Made by a program: the position numbers and the translations under genes. The notes below the pieces were generated by a model. That model worked only from the letters and a program-made list of their open reading frames with translations, had not been told where the DNA came from and ran no database searches. Below, in pieces: positions 37,801-46,067 of a stretch of 64,000 bases of DNA. The DNA is from Hyphomicrobium sp. CS1GBMeth3. GTDB lineage: Bacteria > Pseudomonadota > Alphaproteobacteria > Rhizobiales > Hyphomicrobiaceae. Within the stretch, counting starts at the first letter, position 1. Every line of letters starts with the position of its first letter. The stretch is from positions 496,001 to 560,000 of the forward strand of contig NZ_FPHO01000003.1 in the NCBI RefSeq assembly GCF_900117455.1. The letters run 5' to 3'.

Positions 37801-38263
37801 CGAAACCGTGAACGGGCATTTCCAGCGCCTGTTCACGACGCTGTTCGGCGGCGGTGAAGCGCGCCTTGAGATGATCCAGGGCGAGGATCCGCTGGAATCG
37901 GGCCTCGAGATCATCGCCAAGCCGCCGGGCAAAAAACCGGCGACGCTGTCCCTGCTCTCGGGTGGCGAGCAGACGCTGACCGCCCTGTCGCTGATCTTTG
38001 CGGTCTTCCTGACCAACCCCTCGCCGATCTGCGTGCTGGACGAGGTCGACGCCCCGCTCGACGACGCCAACGTCGACCGTTTCTGCCTGCTGATGGAGAA
38101 GATGTCCGAGGAGACGGCGACGCGCTTCCTCGTCATCACACACCATCCGATGACGATGATGCGCATGAATCGCCTGTTTGGCGTCACCATGGCCGAGAAG
38201 GGCGTCTCCCAGCTCGTTTCCGTCGACCTCGAGACTGCCAAATCCTTCCGCGAAGCCGGCTGA
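34805..38263 (+). CDS. smc: Chromosome segregation protein SMC
   Basis: A 1152-residue condensin ATPase that forms a long antiparallel coiled-coil and, with ScpA/ScpB, organises the chromosome. The N-terminal Walker A is [20 protein letters not shown] (30-49). The hinge lies at about 495-640, including [16 protein letters not shown]. Long Glu/Ala/Arg-rich coiled coils fill both arms. The C-terminal head has the ABC signature [17 protein letters not shown] (near 1055) and Walker B [16 protein letters not shown]. Length and layout match alphaproteobacterial SMC. scpA and scpB are not in the window. It is the last gene of a same-strand run. Confidence 0.97.
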   Translation: [1152 protein letters not shown]

Positions 38264-38730
38264 CGGCTCCCGATCCGGCCCTCATCCTCGCTGGCGTAGT
38301 CGAACAGTGGCCAGGGGTAGGCGGCCAGCACCGGGAACGAGGACTCCATTGTTTTCGGTGTCCTGCCCGGTCCCACCGATAATGAACGCCCGTCGTGCCA
38401 AGGCCCATCCATAGGTTCACGGAGAAAAGCCGATCAAAGCAAATCCGATACGGCCGCCCGCAGAGAACGGTGGAGATCGCCCAAGGCAAGTGTTCGAATT
38501 AGGCCAACCCTGCCCGAGCCCCGAGATACCAACGAAAATTGAGCAAAACCGGAGTCCAGCAGCCTGTACCTAGGGAATGCGCGGCATCCGCCCTGCGCGG
38601 TTTCGCCGTACCCCCGCGATCGCCGTAAAAATGTGGCCATTGCTTGACACCGCGAAGCCTCCGGGTATGGTGCGCGCCGTTGGTAATCCGGCCGTTTCAG
38701 CCCGTGGGTTGGCTCGGGTGGAGGGAAGCC
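38264..38730. other. Intergenic region between smc and the atp operon
   Basis: 467 bases with no supported gene on either strand. Short open frames on the minus strand (for example within 38264-38489) lack ribosome sites and family similarity. The right end carries a sigma70-like promoter for atpI (38644-38671). No small RNA or riboswitch structure was recognised. Confidence 0.6.
38644..38671 (+). promoter_or_regulatory. Sigma70-like promoter of the F0 ATP synthase operon
   Basis: TTGACA (38644-38649), a 16-base spacer and TATGGT (38666-38671) form a good housekeeping promoter. Transcription would begin near 38680, about 50 bases before the atpI start codon, which has GGAGGGA upstream. Confidence 0.65.
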
Positions 38731-39147
38731 ATGTCGGCGTCGAACAAGGACGAAAACCCGGCGCGAGGCGAGCTCTCTCCCGAGGATCGCGAGGCTTTCC
38801 GTAAACGTGCGTCCGAATTGGGGGCCCGGCTCGAAAAGGTCCGCGCGGAGGCTCGCTCCAAGGAGCCCCCTCAGGGACCCGATGAGCGCACGCGGGGCGC
38901 GGCCATGGGACAGGCGATGAAAATCGCCATCGAACTCGTTGTCGGCATCGCCGTCGGCGGGTTCATCGGCAAGGTGCTGGACGATCAGTTCGGCACGGCG
39001 CCGTGGTTTCTGATTCTGTTCTTGATGCTCGGCTTTGCCGCCGGCCTCCTGAACATCATACGGACGGCCCGGCGCCTTCAAGCCGAAGCCGAGCCGCTCC
39101 AACGGGGCGCGAAAGCGGTTCCGGACGACGAAGACGACGCGAAGTAG
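38731..39147 (+). CDS. atpI: ATP synthase protein I
   Basis: A 138-residue membrane protein that helps assemble the c-ring and may aid Mg2+ supply. The first 65 residues are charged. Two membrane helices follow (about 70-86 IAIELVVGIAVGGFIGK, and 95-112 WFLILFLMLGFAAGLLN) with LDDQFGTAPW between them, typical of alphaproteobacterial AtpI. GGAGGGA lies close before its ATG. It is the first gene of the F0 operon. Confidence 0.92.
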   Translation: MSASNKDENPARGELSPEDREAFRKRASELGARLEKVRAEARSKEPPQGPDERTRGAAMGQAMKIAIELVVGIAVGGFIGKVLDDQFGTAPWFLILFLMLGFAAGLLNIIRTARRLQAEAEPLQRGAKAVPDDEDDAK

Positions 39148-39158
39148 GGGACGGAAGA

Positions 39159-39929
39159 GTGGCTCAAGCAGCGGAAGTGGCAGGGCACGCGGCAGAATCC
39201 CACGGCCCCATGTCTCAGTTCGAGATCAAGCGTCTCATCCCGCTGGAGGCGTTCGGCTACGACATCTCCTTCACCAACTCGTCACTCTTCATGGTGCTGG
39301 CGCTGGTGATCATTTCCGGCTTCCTGATCTTTGCCATGTCGGGCCGCTCGCTGGTCCCCGGGCGCGTGCAGTCGATCGCCGAAGGCCTCTACGAGTTCAT
39401 CGCCAACATCGTGAAGGAGAACCTGGGCCAGGAAGGCATGCGCTACTTCCCCTGGGTCTTCACCATCTTCGTCTTCATTCTGACGCTGAATATGCTGGGC
39501 ATGGTCCCCGGCTCGTTCACGGTCACGAGCCATATCATCGTGACCTTCGCGCTCGCCGCCATGGTCTGGATCACGGTGACGCTGATCGGCTTCGCGCGCC
39601 ACGGTCTCGGATACCTGAAGCTGTTCGTGCCGGAAGGCGTGCCGCTGTGGCTGATGCCGCTGATCGTGCCGATCGAGCTCGTGTCATACCTGATCCGCCC
39701 GGTGAGTCTCTCGGTGCGCCTGTTCGCCAATATGATGGCCGGTCACACGATGCTGAAGGTGTTCGCGAGCTTCGCAGTGAGCCTGCCGTTCGTGGCCAAG
39801 GCCTTCCCGGTCCTCTTCACCGCCGCCTTCACGGGCCTCGAGTTTCTCGTCGCCTTCCTGCAGGCGTTCATCTTCACCGTGTTGACCTGTATCTATCTCA
39901 ACGACGCGGTCAACATGCACCACCACTAA
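39159..39929 (+). CDS. atpB: F0 ATP synthase subunit a
   Basis: A 256-residue subunit forming the proton half-channels. Five to six membrane helices cover most of the protein. The essential arginine is in helix SYLIRPVSLSVRLFANMMAGH, and TFTGLEFLVAFLQAFIFT-type sequence forms the last helix. The GTG at 39159 has AGGGGA eight bases upstream, giving a start VAQAAEVAG; the longer frame from 39003 overlaps atpI and lacks support. It is 11 bases after atpI. Confidence 0.95.
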   Translation: MAQAAEVAGHAAESHGPMSQFEIKRLIPLEAFGYDISFTNSSLFMVLALVIISGFLIFAMSGRSLVPGRVQSIAEGLYEFIANIVKENLGQEGMRYFPWVFTIFVFILTLNMLGMVPGSFTVTSHIIVTFALAAMVWITVTLIGFARHGLGYLKLFVPEGVPLWLMPLIVPIELVSYLIRPVSLSVRLFANMMAGHTMLKVFASFAVSLPFVAKAFPVLFTAAFTGLEFLVAFLQAFIFTVLTCIYLNDAVNMHHH

Positions 39930-40024
39930 TTCGCGTTCGAGGCCGTGCCTGCCGCCACAGCGCGGGCCCGGAAGAGAACGTGCCGTATTCAGTTCAGAGC
40001 CACTTCAAAAACTAGGAGACGACC

Positions 40025-40249
40025 ATGGATCCCCAGGCAGCAAAGTTCATCGGCGCCGGCCTCGCCTGCTTCGCGCTCATCGGCGCTGGCATCGGCATCG
40101 GCAACATCTTCGGCAACTACCTGTCGGGCGCGCTGCGCAATCCGTCGGCTGCTCCGGGCCAGTTCACCAACCTGCTGATCGGCTTCGCCCTCGCCGAGGC
40201 CACCGGCCTCTTCGGCCTGCTGATCGCGCTGATCATCCTCTTCGGCTGA
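40025..40249 (+). CDS. atpE: F0 ATP synthase subunit c
   Basis: A 74-residue proteolipid, two membrane helices, that forms the rotating c-ring. The polar loop is RNPSAAPGQ, and the ion-binding carboxylate is the Glu in [18 protein letters not shown]. The ion signature is that of proton, not sodium, binding. AGGAGA stands before the ATG. There are 95 bases between atpB and atpE, which may include a translation-enhancing leader, as c is needed in higher copy number. Confidence 0.97.
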   Translation: MDPQAAKFIGAGLACFALIGAGIGIGNIFGNYLSGALRNPSAAPGQFTNLLIGFALAEATGLFGLLIALIILFG

Positions 40250-40329
40250 TCTCTGTCTAGGGCGGCAGGCCAGGATCCCGGCGTCATGCCGGATCGTTGG
40301 CCCGCGGCCGTACCATTCTGGAGACTCCA

Positions 40330-40914
40330 ATGCCCGCAGCGATGACCGCGCTCGTCGCGGCTGCGATCGAAGTAGGGACGGACGTCAAGGAAGCGTTCGA
40401 CGCTGAAGGCGCGAGCGGCGGCGGCCTTCCGCAGCTGCACGCTCCTGACTTCGCACCGCAGCTCTTCTGGCTCGCGCTTACTTTTGCGCTGCTCTACTGG
40501 ATCATGGCGAAGATCGCGCTGCCGCGCATCGGCGAGGTGATCGAGGAGCGCCGCGATCGCATCCAGCGTGACCTTGCCGCCGCCGAGCGCTTGAAGGGCG
40601 AGACGGACGCCGCCTTGCAGGCCTATGAGAAGGCGCTCTCCGACGCACGCGCCAACGCCTCGTCGATCGCCCGCCAGACGCGCGACTCGCTGAGTGCCGA
40701 GGTCGAGAAGGAGCGCAAAGCGGTCGAGGATCAGCTGGCGAGGAAGCTTGCTGACGCCGAGAGCGCCATCAACGAGACGAAGACCAAGGCGCTTTCGAGC
40801 GTTAAGGAAATCGCCAGCGACACCGCAGTGGCCATCGTCAACACGCTCTCCAGCGTCCCCGCCTCGAAGGACGAGGTTGAGCGGGCGCTGACGGCGTCTG
40901 GCGCGAACAAGTAG
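40330..40914 (+). CDS. atpG: F0 ATP synthase subunit b'
   Basis: A 194-residue b-type stator subunit, the b' form found in phototrophs and alphaproteobacteria. A membrane helix (about 45-65, QLFWLALTFALLYWIMAKIAL) is followed by a long coiled coil rich in E, R and A. The N-terminal extension before the helix (about 40 residues) is longer than in subunit b. The ATG at 40330 is preferred over an upstream frame extension. The next gene encodes b, so the stator is a b/b' heterodimer. Confidence 0.93.
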   Translation: MPAAMTALVAAAIEVGTDVKEAFDAEGASGGGLPQLHAPDFAPQLFWLALTFALLYWIMAKIALPRIGEVIEERRDRIQRDLAAAERLKGETDAALQAYEKALSDARANASSIARQTRDSLSAEVEKERKAVEDQLARKLADAESAINETKTKALSSVKEIASDTAVAIVNTLSSVPASKDEVERALTASGANK

Positions 40915-40922
40915 AGGATCCC

Positions 40923-41414
40923 ATGCTAAACCCTGGCTATCCTGAATTCTGGGTTTTGCTCTCGTTCCTCCTGTTCGTGGGCGTCCTGATCTGGAAGGGT
41001 GTGCCGGGCCTGATCGGTCAGGCGCTCGACAAGCGGGCCAACACGATCCGCGCCGAGCTCGACGAGGCCCGCCGCCTGCGCGAGGAAGCCCAGCAGCTGC
41101 TCGCCGACTACCAGCGCAAGACGCGTGAGGCCGAGGACGAGGCGAAGTCCATCGTCGAGGCTGCAAAGCGCGAGGCCGAGCGTCTCGCCGCCGAGACCCG
41201 CCAGTCCCTCACCGAGCAGATCGAGCGGCGCACCAAGACGGCCGAGGAGAAGATCGCGCGCGCCGAGGCTCAGGCTCTCGCCGACGTGCGCGCCGCCGCT
41301 GTCGACCTCGCAGTCAAGGCGTCCGAGGCCGTCCTCAAGACGAAGCTCGCAGGCGAGGCCGGCGTCTCACTGGTCGACTCCGCGATCCGCGATCTCAAGG
41401 GCAAGCTGAACTGA
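40923..41414 (+). CDS. atpF: F0 ATP synthase subunit b
   Basis: A 163-residue peripheral-stalk subunit. The N-terminal membrane helix is PEFWVLLSFLLFVGVLIWKG (about 5-24), followed by a long coiled coil that contacts F1 delta. GAGGA precedes the ATG. It begins eight bases after the b' gene and closes the F0 operon, with a strong terminator immediately after. The F1 genes are not in the window. Confidence 0.95.
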   Translation: MLNPGYPEFWVLLSFLLFVGVLIWKGVPGLIGQALDKRANTIRAELDEARRLREEAQQLLADYQRKTREAEDEAKSIVEAAKREAERLAAETRQSLTEQIERRTKTAEEKIARAEAQALADVRAAAVDLAVKASEAVLKTKLAGEAGVSLVDSAIRDLKGKLN

Positions 41415-41435
41415 TCGGCACCAATCCTTTCGAAC

Positions 41436-41467
41436 GAAAAAGCCGGGCCTATCGCCCGGCTTTTTTG
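41436..41467 (+). terminator. Intrinsic terminator of the F0 operon
   Basis: A stem GCCGGGC/GCCCGGC (41442-41448 with 41454-41460) is extended by flanking A-run/T-run pairs and followed by six Ts. It lies 22 bases after the atpF stop. Confidence 0.9.
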
Positions 41468-41540
41468 TTCGCCAATTGCACGTTGTCTGACGACACGTAT
41501 ATGCTTGTCCCTGCGTCCGTTGCACACCGGTGAGGGGGAC

Positions 41541-42551
41541 ATGCAGGACGAGGACTTGTCGCTTTGGGATCTCGCCAAAGCCGTGCTGATGTTCGCGGTG
41601 CTCCCGTGCGCCATAATCACGGGCGGGGCATATCTCTACGTCCTCTACCTCAAGCCCCCGCCTTACGCGGGCGTCACCCTGCAGCCGGGCGTCGTTTATG
41701 TCTCAGCGCGCCGCTTCGAGACTCAAGGACTTGAGCGGCTCGCGGCAAACGGCGAGAGCGTGGACCTCACGCCGTGGTGGCCAGGAGACCAGCGCGACAC
41801 ACACCTGAAGCCCGACGTCACCGTGCTCGTGCACGGCTACAATGCGCAGGAGCACAAGGTCGCCACCTATTTCACCGAGCTGGCCGCCCACCTGCAGTCG
41901 GAAGGAGGCTATGACGGCACCATCGTCGTATTCGACTGGCCCGCGCTCGGAACGCCGCTCGACGAGCTGCCGACCGCCCAGCGCGTCCAGCTCGACATGA
42001 ATATGATGGGAGCGAACCGCCCCTCCCAGGCAAGCTACGAGCTCGCGATGTACGGGCTCGACCAACGCCAAGCGCAGGGGATCGGCGCACGATCATTCCT
42101 TGCGCTTCTCGATCTGCTATCGACGAGCGGAGCGCACACCATCAACGTCGTGGCACACAGCATGGGATGCTATCTGGTTGCCGAGGCCCTGAAACTGCGT
42201 CCCGGCGCGGCCACTCGCATCGCATCCATGATCTGGCTCGCACCGGACATCGACGAGGCCGTCACCGACGCGCCATGGCTCCGCACCGCCGTCGACCGTC
42301 TGCAGAACGGGCTCACCGTGCTGTACTCGAGGAGCGACACGGTCCTGACCCGCCTGTCACGCCTTGCGAACGGAACCGAGCGCCTGGGCGCTACCGGCGC
42401 CGGGACGCACACGCCGCCTTCCAAGATGGTGTTCGTCGACATGACGGCGGAGCTCGGCACCGAGAATGCCCACACCGGCTATCTCATGCGCGGAAGCTCG
42501 AGCTTGCAGCGGATCGCAAGGCAGCTTTCCGCTGCTGCACCGGCGCCCTGA
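41541..42551 (+). CDS. DUF900 alpha/beta hydrolase with membrane anchor
   Basis: A 336-residue esterase-like protein. An N-terminal membrane helix (about 16-37) is followed by an alpha/beta-hydrolase domain. The oxyanion region is VTVLVHGYNAQEH, the nucleophile Ser is in VAHSMGCYLVAEAL, and WLAPDIDEA holds a conserved acidic residue. DUF900 proteins are lipase-like enzymes of unknown substrate. The ATG at 41541 is favoured by TGAGGGGG just upstream; an in-frame TTG at 41505 is less likely. It lies downstream of the atp terminator. Confidence 0.8.
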   Translation: MQDEDLSLWDLAKAVLMFAVLPCAIITGGAYLYVLYLKPPPYAGVTLQPGVVYVSARRFETQGLERLAANGESVDLTPWWPGDQRDTHLKPDVTVLVHGYNAQEHKVATYFTELAAHLQSEGGYDGTIVVFDWPALGTPLDELPTAQRVQLDMNMMGANRPSQASYELAMYGLDQRQAQGIGARSFLALLDLLSTSGAHTINVVAHSMGCYLVAEALKLRPGAATRIASMIWLAPDIDEAVTDAPWLRTAVDRLQNGLTVLYSRSDTVLTRLSRLANGTERLGATGAGTHTPPSKMVFVDMTAELGTENAHTGYLMRGSSSLQRIARQLSAAAPAP

Positions 42552-42593
42552 CCGACCGTCGCCAGAGCGACGCGTTCGCAGGCCAAAAACAAG

Positions 42594-43244
42594 CTATCCG
42601 GCGTTCGGCGTGTTGCGGTCGAAGCCGACGTAGACCTCGAACTCGCCGGGGCGCGAGCCCTCGGGAACTTCGAACGTCACCTCACGCACGGCGGAGAAAT
42701 AACCGATCGGATTCTCGACCGCGACCGAGGCATCGACGCGCAGCTTGTCGGTAGTGATGCGCTCGCGCTTGGCATCGGTGACGAACACGTTGATCGGGAG
42801 CGAGATCGGCCCCGAGTTGCCGCGCGGCCCCAGCAGGATGCGTCCGGAGAAGCCGTACTTCACCGTCACCTGAGCGCCGTTCGTGTGGCACTCGCGCGCC
42901 GTCTTGGTGATCTCGCCGCGATGCATGATGGCAAGCCCGTCACCGACACGGCCCGGCTCATAAATGGTGATGTAGCTGTCGCGCGGCCAAGTGACGAAGC
43001 GCGGGCAACCCGGCTGCGAATCTCCGCCCGAAACTACAGCAGCCCCATCTCCGCCCGCTTTCGCCGCCGCAATCAATTCCTGCTCGCTAACGCCCGTGGA
43101 CGAGCCCGATGAGCCGCCGAGCACGCTTGTGCCGAGCCCGGACGTGATCGAGCCCATGCCGCAGCCGCCAAGCGCCAGCGCGGCCGCGAGCGCCACCACG
43201 GCACCGACTGCTGCCCTGGCCCTCGTCATGACGGATTGCGCCAT
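42594..43244 (-). CDS. Probable lipoprotein of unknown function
   Basis: A 216-residue protein with an N-terminal signal and lipobox ALGGC (Cys28), then a Ser/Gly-rich segment. The main body (about 75-216) looks beta-rich, with two further cysteines (GCPRF and RECHT). It ends with [20 protein letters not shown]. Such proteins are common in Rhizobiales without known function. The ATG at 43244 or 43229 is plausible; 43244 is used. It is divergent from ispH. Confidence 0.7.
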   Translation of the reverse strand: MAQSVMTRARAAVGAVVALAAALALGGCGMGSITSGLGTSVLGGSSGSSTGVSEQELIAAAKAGGDGAAVVSGGDSQPGCPRFVTWPRDSYITIYEPGRVGDGLAIMHRGEITKTARECHTNGAQVTVKYGFSGRILLGPRGNSGPISLPINVFVTDAKRERITTDKLRVDASVAVENPIGYFSAVREVTFEVPEGSRPGEFEVYVGFDRNTPNAG

Positions 43245-43438
43245 TCCGGTCTGATCCGCATAATCCCCCTGCCCTGTCCGATCGTCGCGCCGACGGAGGA
43301 AAGCGTGCCCCCGGCCTATCGCGCCGTTATGATGCCCGGACGATCGATTCAAGCTGTACCACCCCTGTGGCGAAGCACAAACCGCTCGCCCCCGTTAACG
43401 CACACCCGAGTAGCCGCACCCCCGAGGACCTCGTTTCA

Positions 43439-44437
43439 ATGCCTTCACCCCATGTCGAGAGCGTCGAGGAGATGAGCGCAGTGAGGCGTCCGGCCCTGAA
43501 CGTGCTGCTGGCGGCCCCCCGTGGTTTCTGCGCGGGCGTGGACCGGGCCATCCAAATCGTCGAGCTGGCGCTCGCCAAGTTCGGTGCCCCCGTCTACGTG
43601 CGCCACGAGATCGTCCATAACCGATACGTGGTCGAGTCTCTGAAGGCCAAAGGTGCCGTTTTTGTGGAGGAGCTCAGCGAGATTCCGGACACCGATCAGC
43701 CTGTGATCTTTTCGGCACACGGGGTGCCCAAGTCCGTGCCGATGGCGGCCAGATCCCGCAATCTGTTTGCCATCGATGCCACCTGCCCGCTGGTGTTCAA
43801 GGTGCATATGGAAGCGAGTCGCCACCACGCCGAGGGCCGCCGCATTCTGCTCATCGGCCACGCCGGCCACCCGGAGGTCGAAGGCACCACCGGGCAGCTC
43901 CCGCCGGGCGCAGTAACCTTAATTCAGTCGGCGGCCGACGCAGAAGCCATCGAGGCCGAGGACGACGCCCGCCTCGCCTACGTGACCCAGACTACGCTGT
44001 CCGTGGACGATACGGCCGAGATCGTCGCCATCCTGAAGCGGCGCTTTCCGGCCATCGTCGGCCCTCACAAAGAGGATATCTGCTACGCGACGACCAACCG
44101 CCAGGCCGCCGTCAAGGCGATCGCCGGCAAGGTCGGGCTGACGCTCGTCGTCGGCGCCCCCAACTCGTCGAACTCGTTGCGCCTGGTCGAGGTCGCCGAG
44201 CGCGCCGGCTGCCCGAAGGCAATCCTGATCCAGCGCGCCGACGATATCCCTTGGGAGACCTTCGAGGGCCTCTCGGCCGTCGGCATCACCGCCGGTGCGT
44301 CCGCGCCCGAAGCCCTCGTCGACGAGGTGATAGAGGCGCTTCGCGCGCGCTTTGCGATTACGATCGAGCAGGTGACGACCGCCAACGAGCGCATCGCCTT
44401 CAACGTCCCACGCGAACTGCGCGAGCCCGCCGCCTAA
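43439..44437 (+). CDS. ispH: 4-hydroxy-3-methylbut-2-enyl diphosphate reductase
   Basis: The last MEP-pathway enzyme, making IPP and DMAPP with a 4Fe-4S cluster. The three cluster cysteines are in [19 protein letters not shown] and [12 protein letters not shown]. Further active-site motifs are FSAHGVPKS and [11 protein letters not shown]. The start is uncertain: GTG 43367, ATG 43439 or ATG 43472. The conserved part begins just after the last, and 43439 is a compromise. It is followed 56 bases later by thrB in the same direction, an arrangement common in Rhizobiales. IspE of the same pathway is at 10833-11705. Confidence 0.93.
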   Translation: MPSPHVESVEEMSAVRRPALNVLLAAPRGFCAGVDRAIQIVELALAKFGAPVYVRHEIVHNRYVVESLKAKGAVFVEELSEIPDTDQPVIFSAHGVPKSVPMAARSRNLFAIDATCPLVFKVHMEASRHHAEGRRILLIGHAGHPEVEGTTGQLPPGAVTLIQSAADAEAIEAEDDARLAYVTQTTLSVDDTAEIVAILKRRFPAIVGPHKEDICYATTNRQAAVKAIAGKVGLTLVVGAPNSSNSLRLVEVAERAGCPKAILIQRADDIPWETFEGLSAVGITAGASAPEALVDEVIEALRARFAITIEQVTTANERIAFNVPRELREPAA

Positions 44438-44493
44438 CGGCCCCGTTTTCCACCAAGCCAATCCCCGACCCGATACGAGAGAAGACCGAGCCC

Positions 44494-45465
44494 ATGGCCG
44501 TTTACACGGAAGTGACGGACGACGAGCTTGCCCGGCTCATTGCCGACTACGATCTCGGCGAGCTGCTCTCTTACAAGGGCATTGCCGAGGGCGTCGAGAA
44601 TACCAATTTTCTCGTTCACACGTCTGAGGGCACCTACATTCTGACCCTCTACGAACGCCGCGTGGATACGGACGATCTGCCGTTTTTCCTCGGTCTGCTC
44701 GAGCATCTGAACCAGCGCGGTATCTCGTGCCCGTTACCGGTGCGCAATCAGGCGGGCGAGGTACTCACCAGCATCTCCGGGCGCGCGGCGGCCATTGTGA
44801 CCTTCCTCGAAGGCGTATGGCCGCGCCGTCCGCGCACGGTCCATTGCAGCGCCGTCGGCCGCGCCCTCGCCGAGCTGCATCTCGCCGGCGAAGGCTTCGC
44901 GCTGAAGCGCCCCAACGCCCTCGGCCTCGAGGGCTGGCACGCCGTCTACGACCGGTTTTCCGAGCGCGCCAACGAGATCGCACCGGGGCTCCGCACCTTG
45001 ATCGACTACGAGCTGGCCTTTCTCGATCGCGCCTGGCCGAAGAACCTGCCCTCCGGCATCATTCACGCCGACCTCTTTCCCGACAACGTGTTCTTCATCG
45101 GCGACAAGCTGTCCGGCCTGATCGACTTCTACTTTGCCTGCAACGACGCCTGGGCCTACGACCTCGCGATTTGCCTTAACGCCTGGTGCTTCGAGCCGGA
45201 TTTCGCCTTCAACGTCACCAAGGGCCGTGCCCTGCTCGCCGCCTATCAGAGCTTGCGCCCCCTGAATGCCACCGAGCGCGAGGCATTCCCCGTGCTGGCC
45301 CGCGGCGCAGCGCTCCGCTTCCTCGTCACCCGCGCCCACGACTGGCTGCACACGGACCCCCACGCCCTGGTCAAGCCGCACGATCCCAACGCCTACGTGC
45401 GCCGCCTTCGCTTCCACCAGGAAGTCACCTCGCCCGCCGAATACGGACTGGAGGCCGCAGCGTGA
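44494..45465 (+). CDS. thrB: Homoserine kinase (aminoglycoside phosphotransferase fold)
   Basis: A 323-residue kinase making O-phosphohomoserine for threonine synthesis. It belongs to the ThrB2/APH-fold type, not the GHMP type of E. coli. Motifs are [13 protein letters not shown] near the nucleotide loop, the catalytic loop [13 protein letters not shown] and the metal-binding [10 protein letters not shown]. The ATG at 44494 is the family start. It overlaps rnhA by four bases (GTGA). Its partner thrC is elsewhere, at 57130-58536. Confidence 0.95.
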   Translation: MAVYTEVTDDELARLIADYDLGELLSYKGIAEGVENTNFLVHTSEGTYILTLYERRVDTDDLPFFLGLLEHLNQRGISCPLPVRNQAGEVLTSISGRAAAIVTFLEGVWPRRPRTVHCSAVGRALAELHLAGEGFALKRPNALGLEGWHAVYDRFSERANEIAPGLRTLIDYELAFLDRAWPKNLPSGIIHADLFPDNVFFIGDKLSGLIDFYFACNDAWAYDLAICLNAWCFEPDFAFNVTKGRALLAAYQSLRPLNATEREAFPVLARGAALRFLVTRAHDWLHTDPHALVKPHDPNAYVRRLRFHQEVTSPAEYGLEAAA

Positions 45466-45914
45466 GCGAGCAGACGAAGTCGATCGAGATCTACACGGAC
45501 GGCGCCTGCTCCGGGAACCCGGGCCCCGGCGGCTGGGGCGCCATTCTGATCTGGAATGGCCACCGCAAGGAGCTGAAGGGCGGCGAAGCTCTGACGACCA
45601 ACAACCGCATGGAGCTGATGGCCGCCATCTCGGCCCTCGAAGCCTTGAAGACGGGCGTCGAGGCCGACCTCTACACAGACAGCGCCTACGTCAAGAACGG
45701 CATCTCGAGCTGGATCCATGGCTGGAAGCGCAATGGCTGGCGCACGGCGGACAAGAAGCCGGTTAAGAACGCCGAGCTATGGCAGCGGCTTGAGCAGGCG
45801 CTCGGCCAGCACAAGGTCCGCTGGCACTGGGTCAAGGGCCACGCCGGCCACCCCGAGAACGAGCGCGCCGACGAACTCGCTCGCGAGGGCATGGCGGCCT
45901 TCAAGATCCGTTAA
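45462..45914 (+). CDS. rnhA: Ribonuclease HI
   Basis: A 150-residue endonuclease that degrades RNA in RNA-DNA hybrids. All catalytic acids are visible: Asp in [17 protein letters not shown], Glu in NNRMELMAA, Asp in YTDSAYV and Asp in ENERADELA. The basic handle region (IHGWKRNGW) is also present. It starts at a GTG within the thrB stop (GTGA), so translation is coupled. It is a second RNase H beside rnhB at 20886. Confidence 0.96.
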   Translation: MSEQTKSIEIYTDGACSGNPGPGGWGAILIWNGHRKELKGGEALTTNNRMELMAAISALEALKTGVEADLYTDSAYVKNGISSWIHGWKRNGWRTADKKPVKNAELWQRLEQALGQHKVRWHWVKGHAGHPENERADELAREGMAAFKIR

Positions 45915-46067
45915 ACGTCGCCGGCCCCTCCCGCCGCTTCCGGTGAATCGGCCCCAGCGACGTGCAGTACCAACGTCCAAGAAAAATTCCCAATTTTCGT
46001 AAGATTTTACATACTCATTGCTGGGAGCATATGCCAACCGACTGCCCCAACCAATGGAAATCCGGGA

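Noticed and set aside
38264..38489. Minus-strand frames near the smc stop as a possible small gene or pseudogene
   Set aside because: No ribosome site, no recognisable motif, and the frame overlaps the end of smc.
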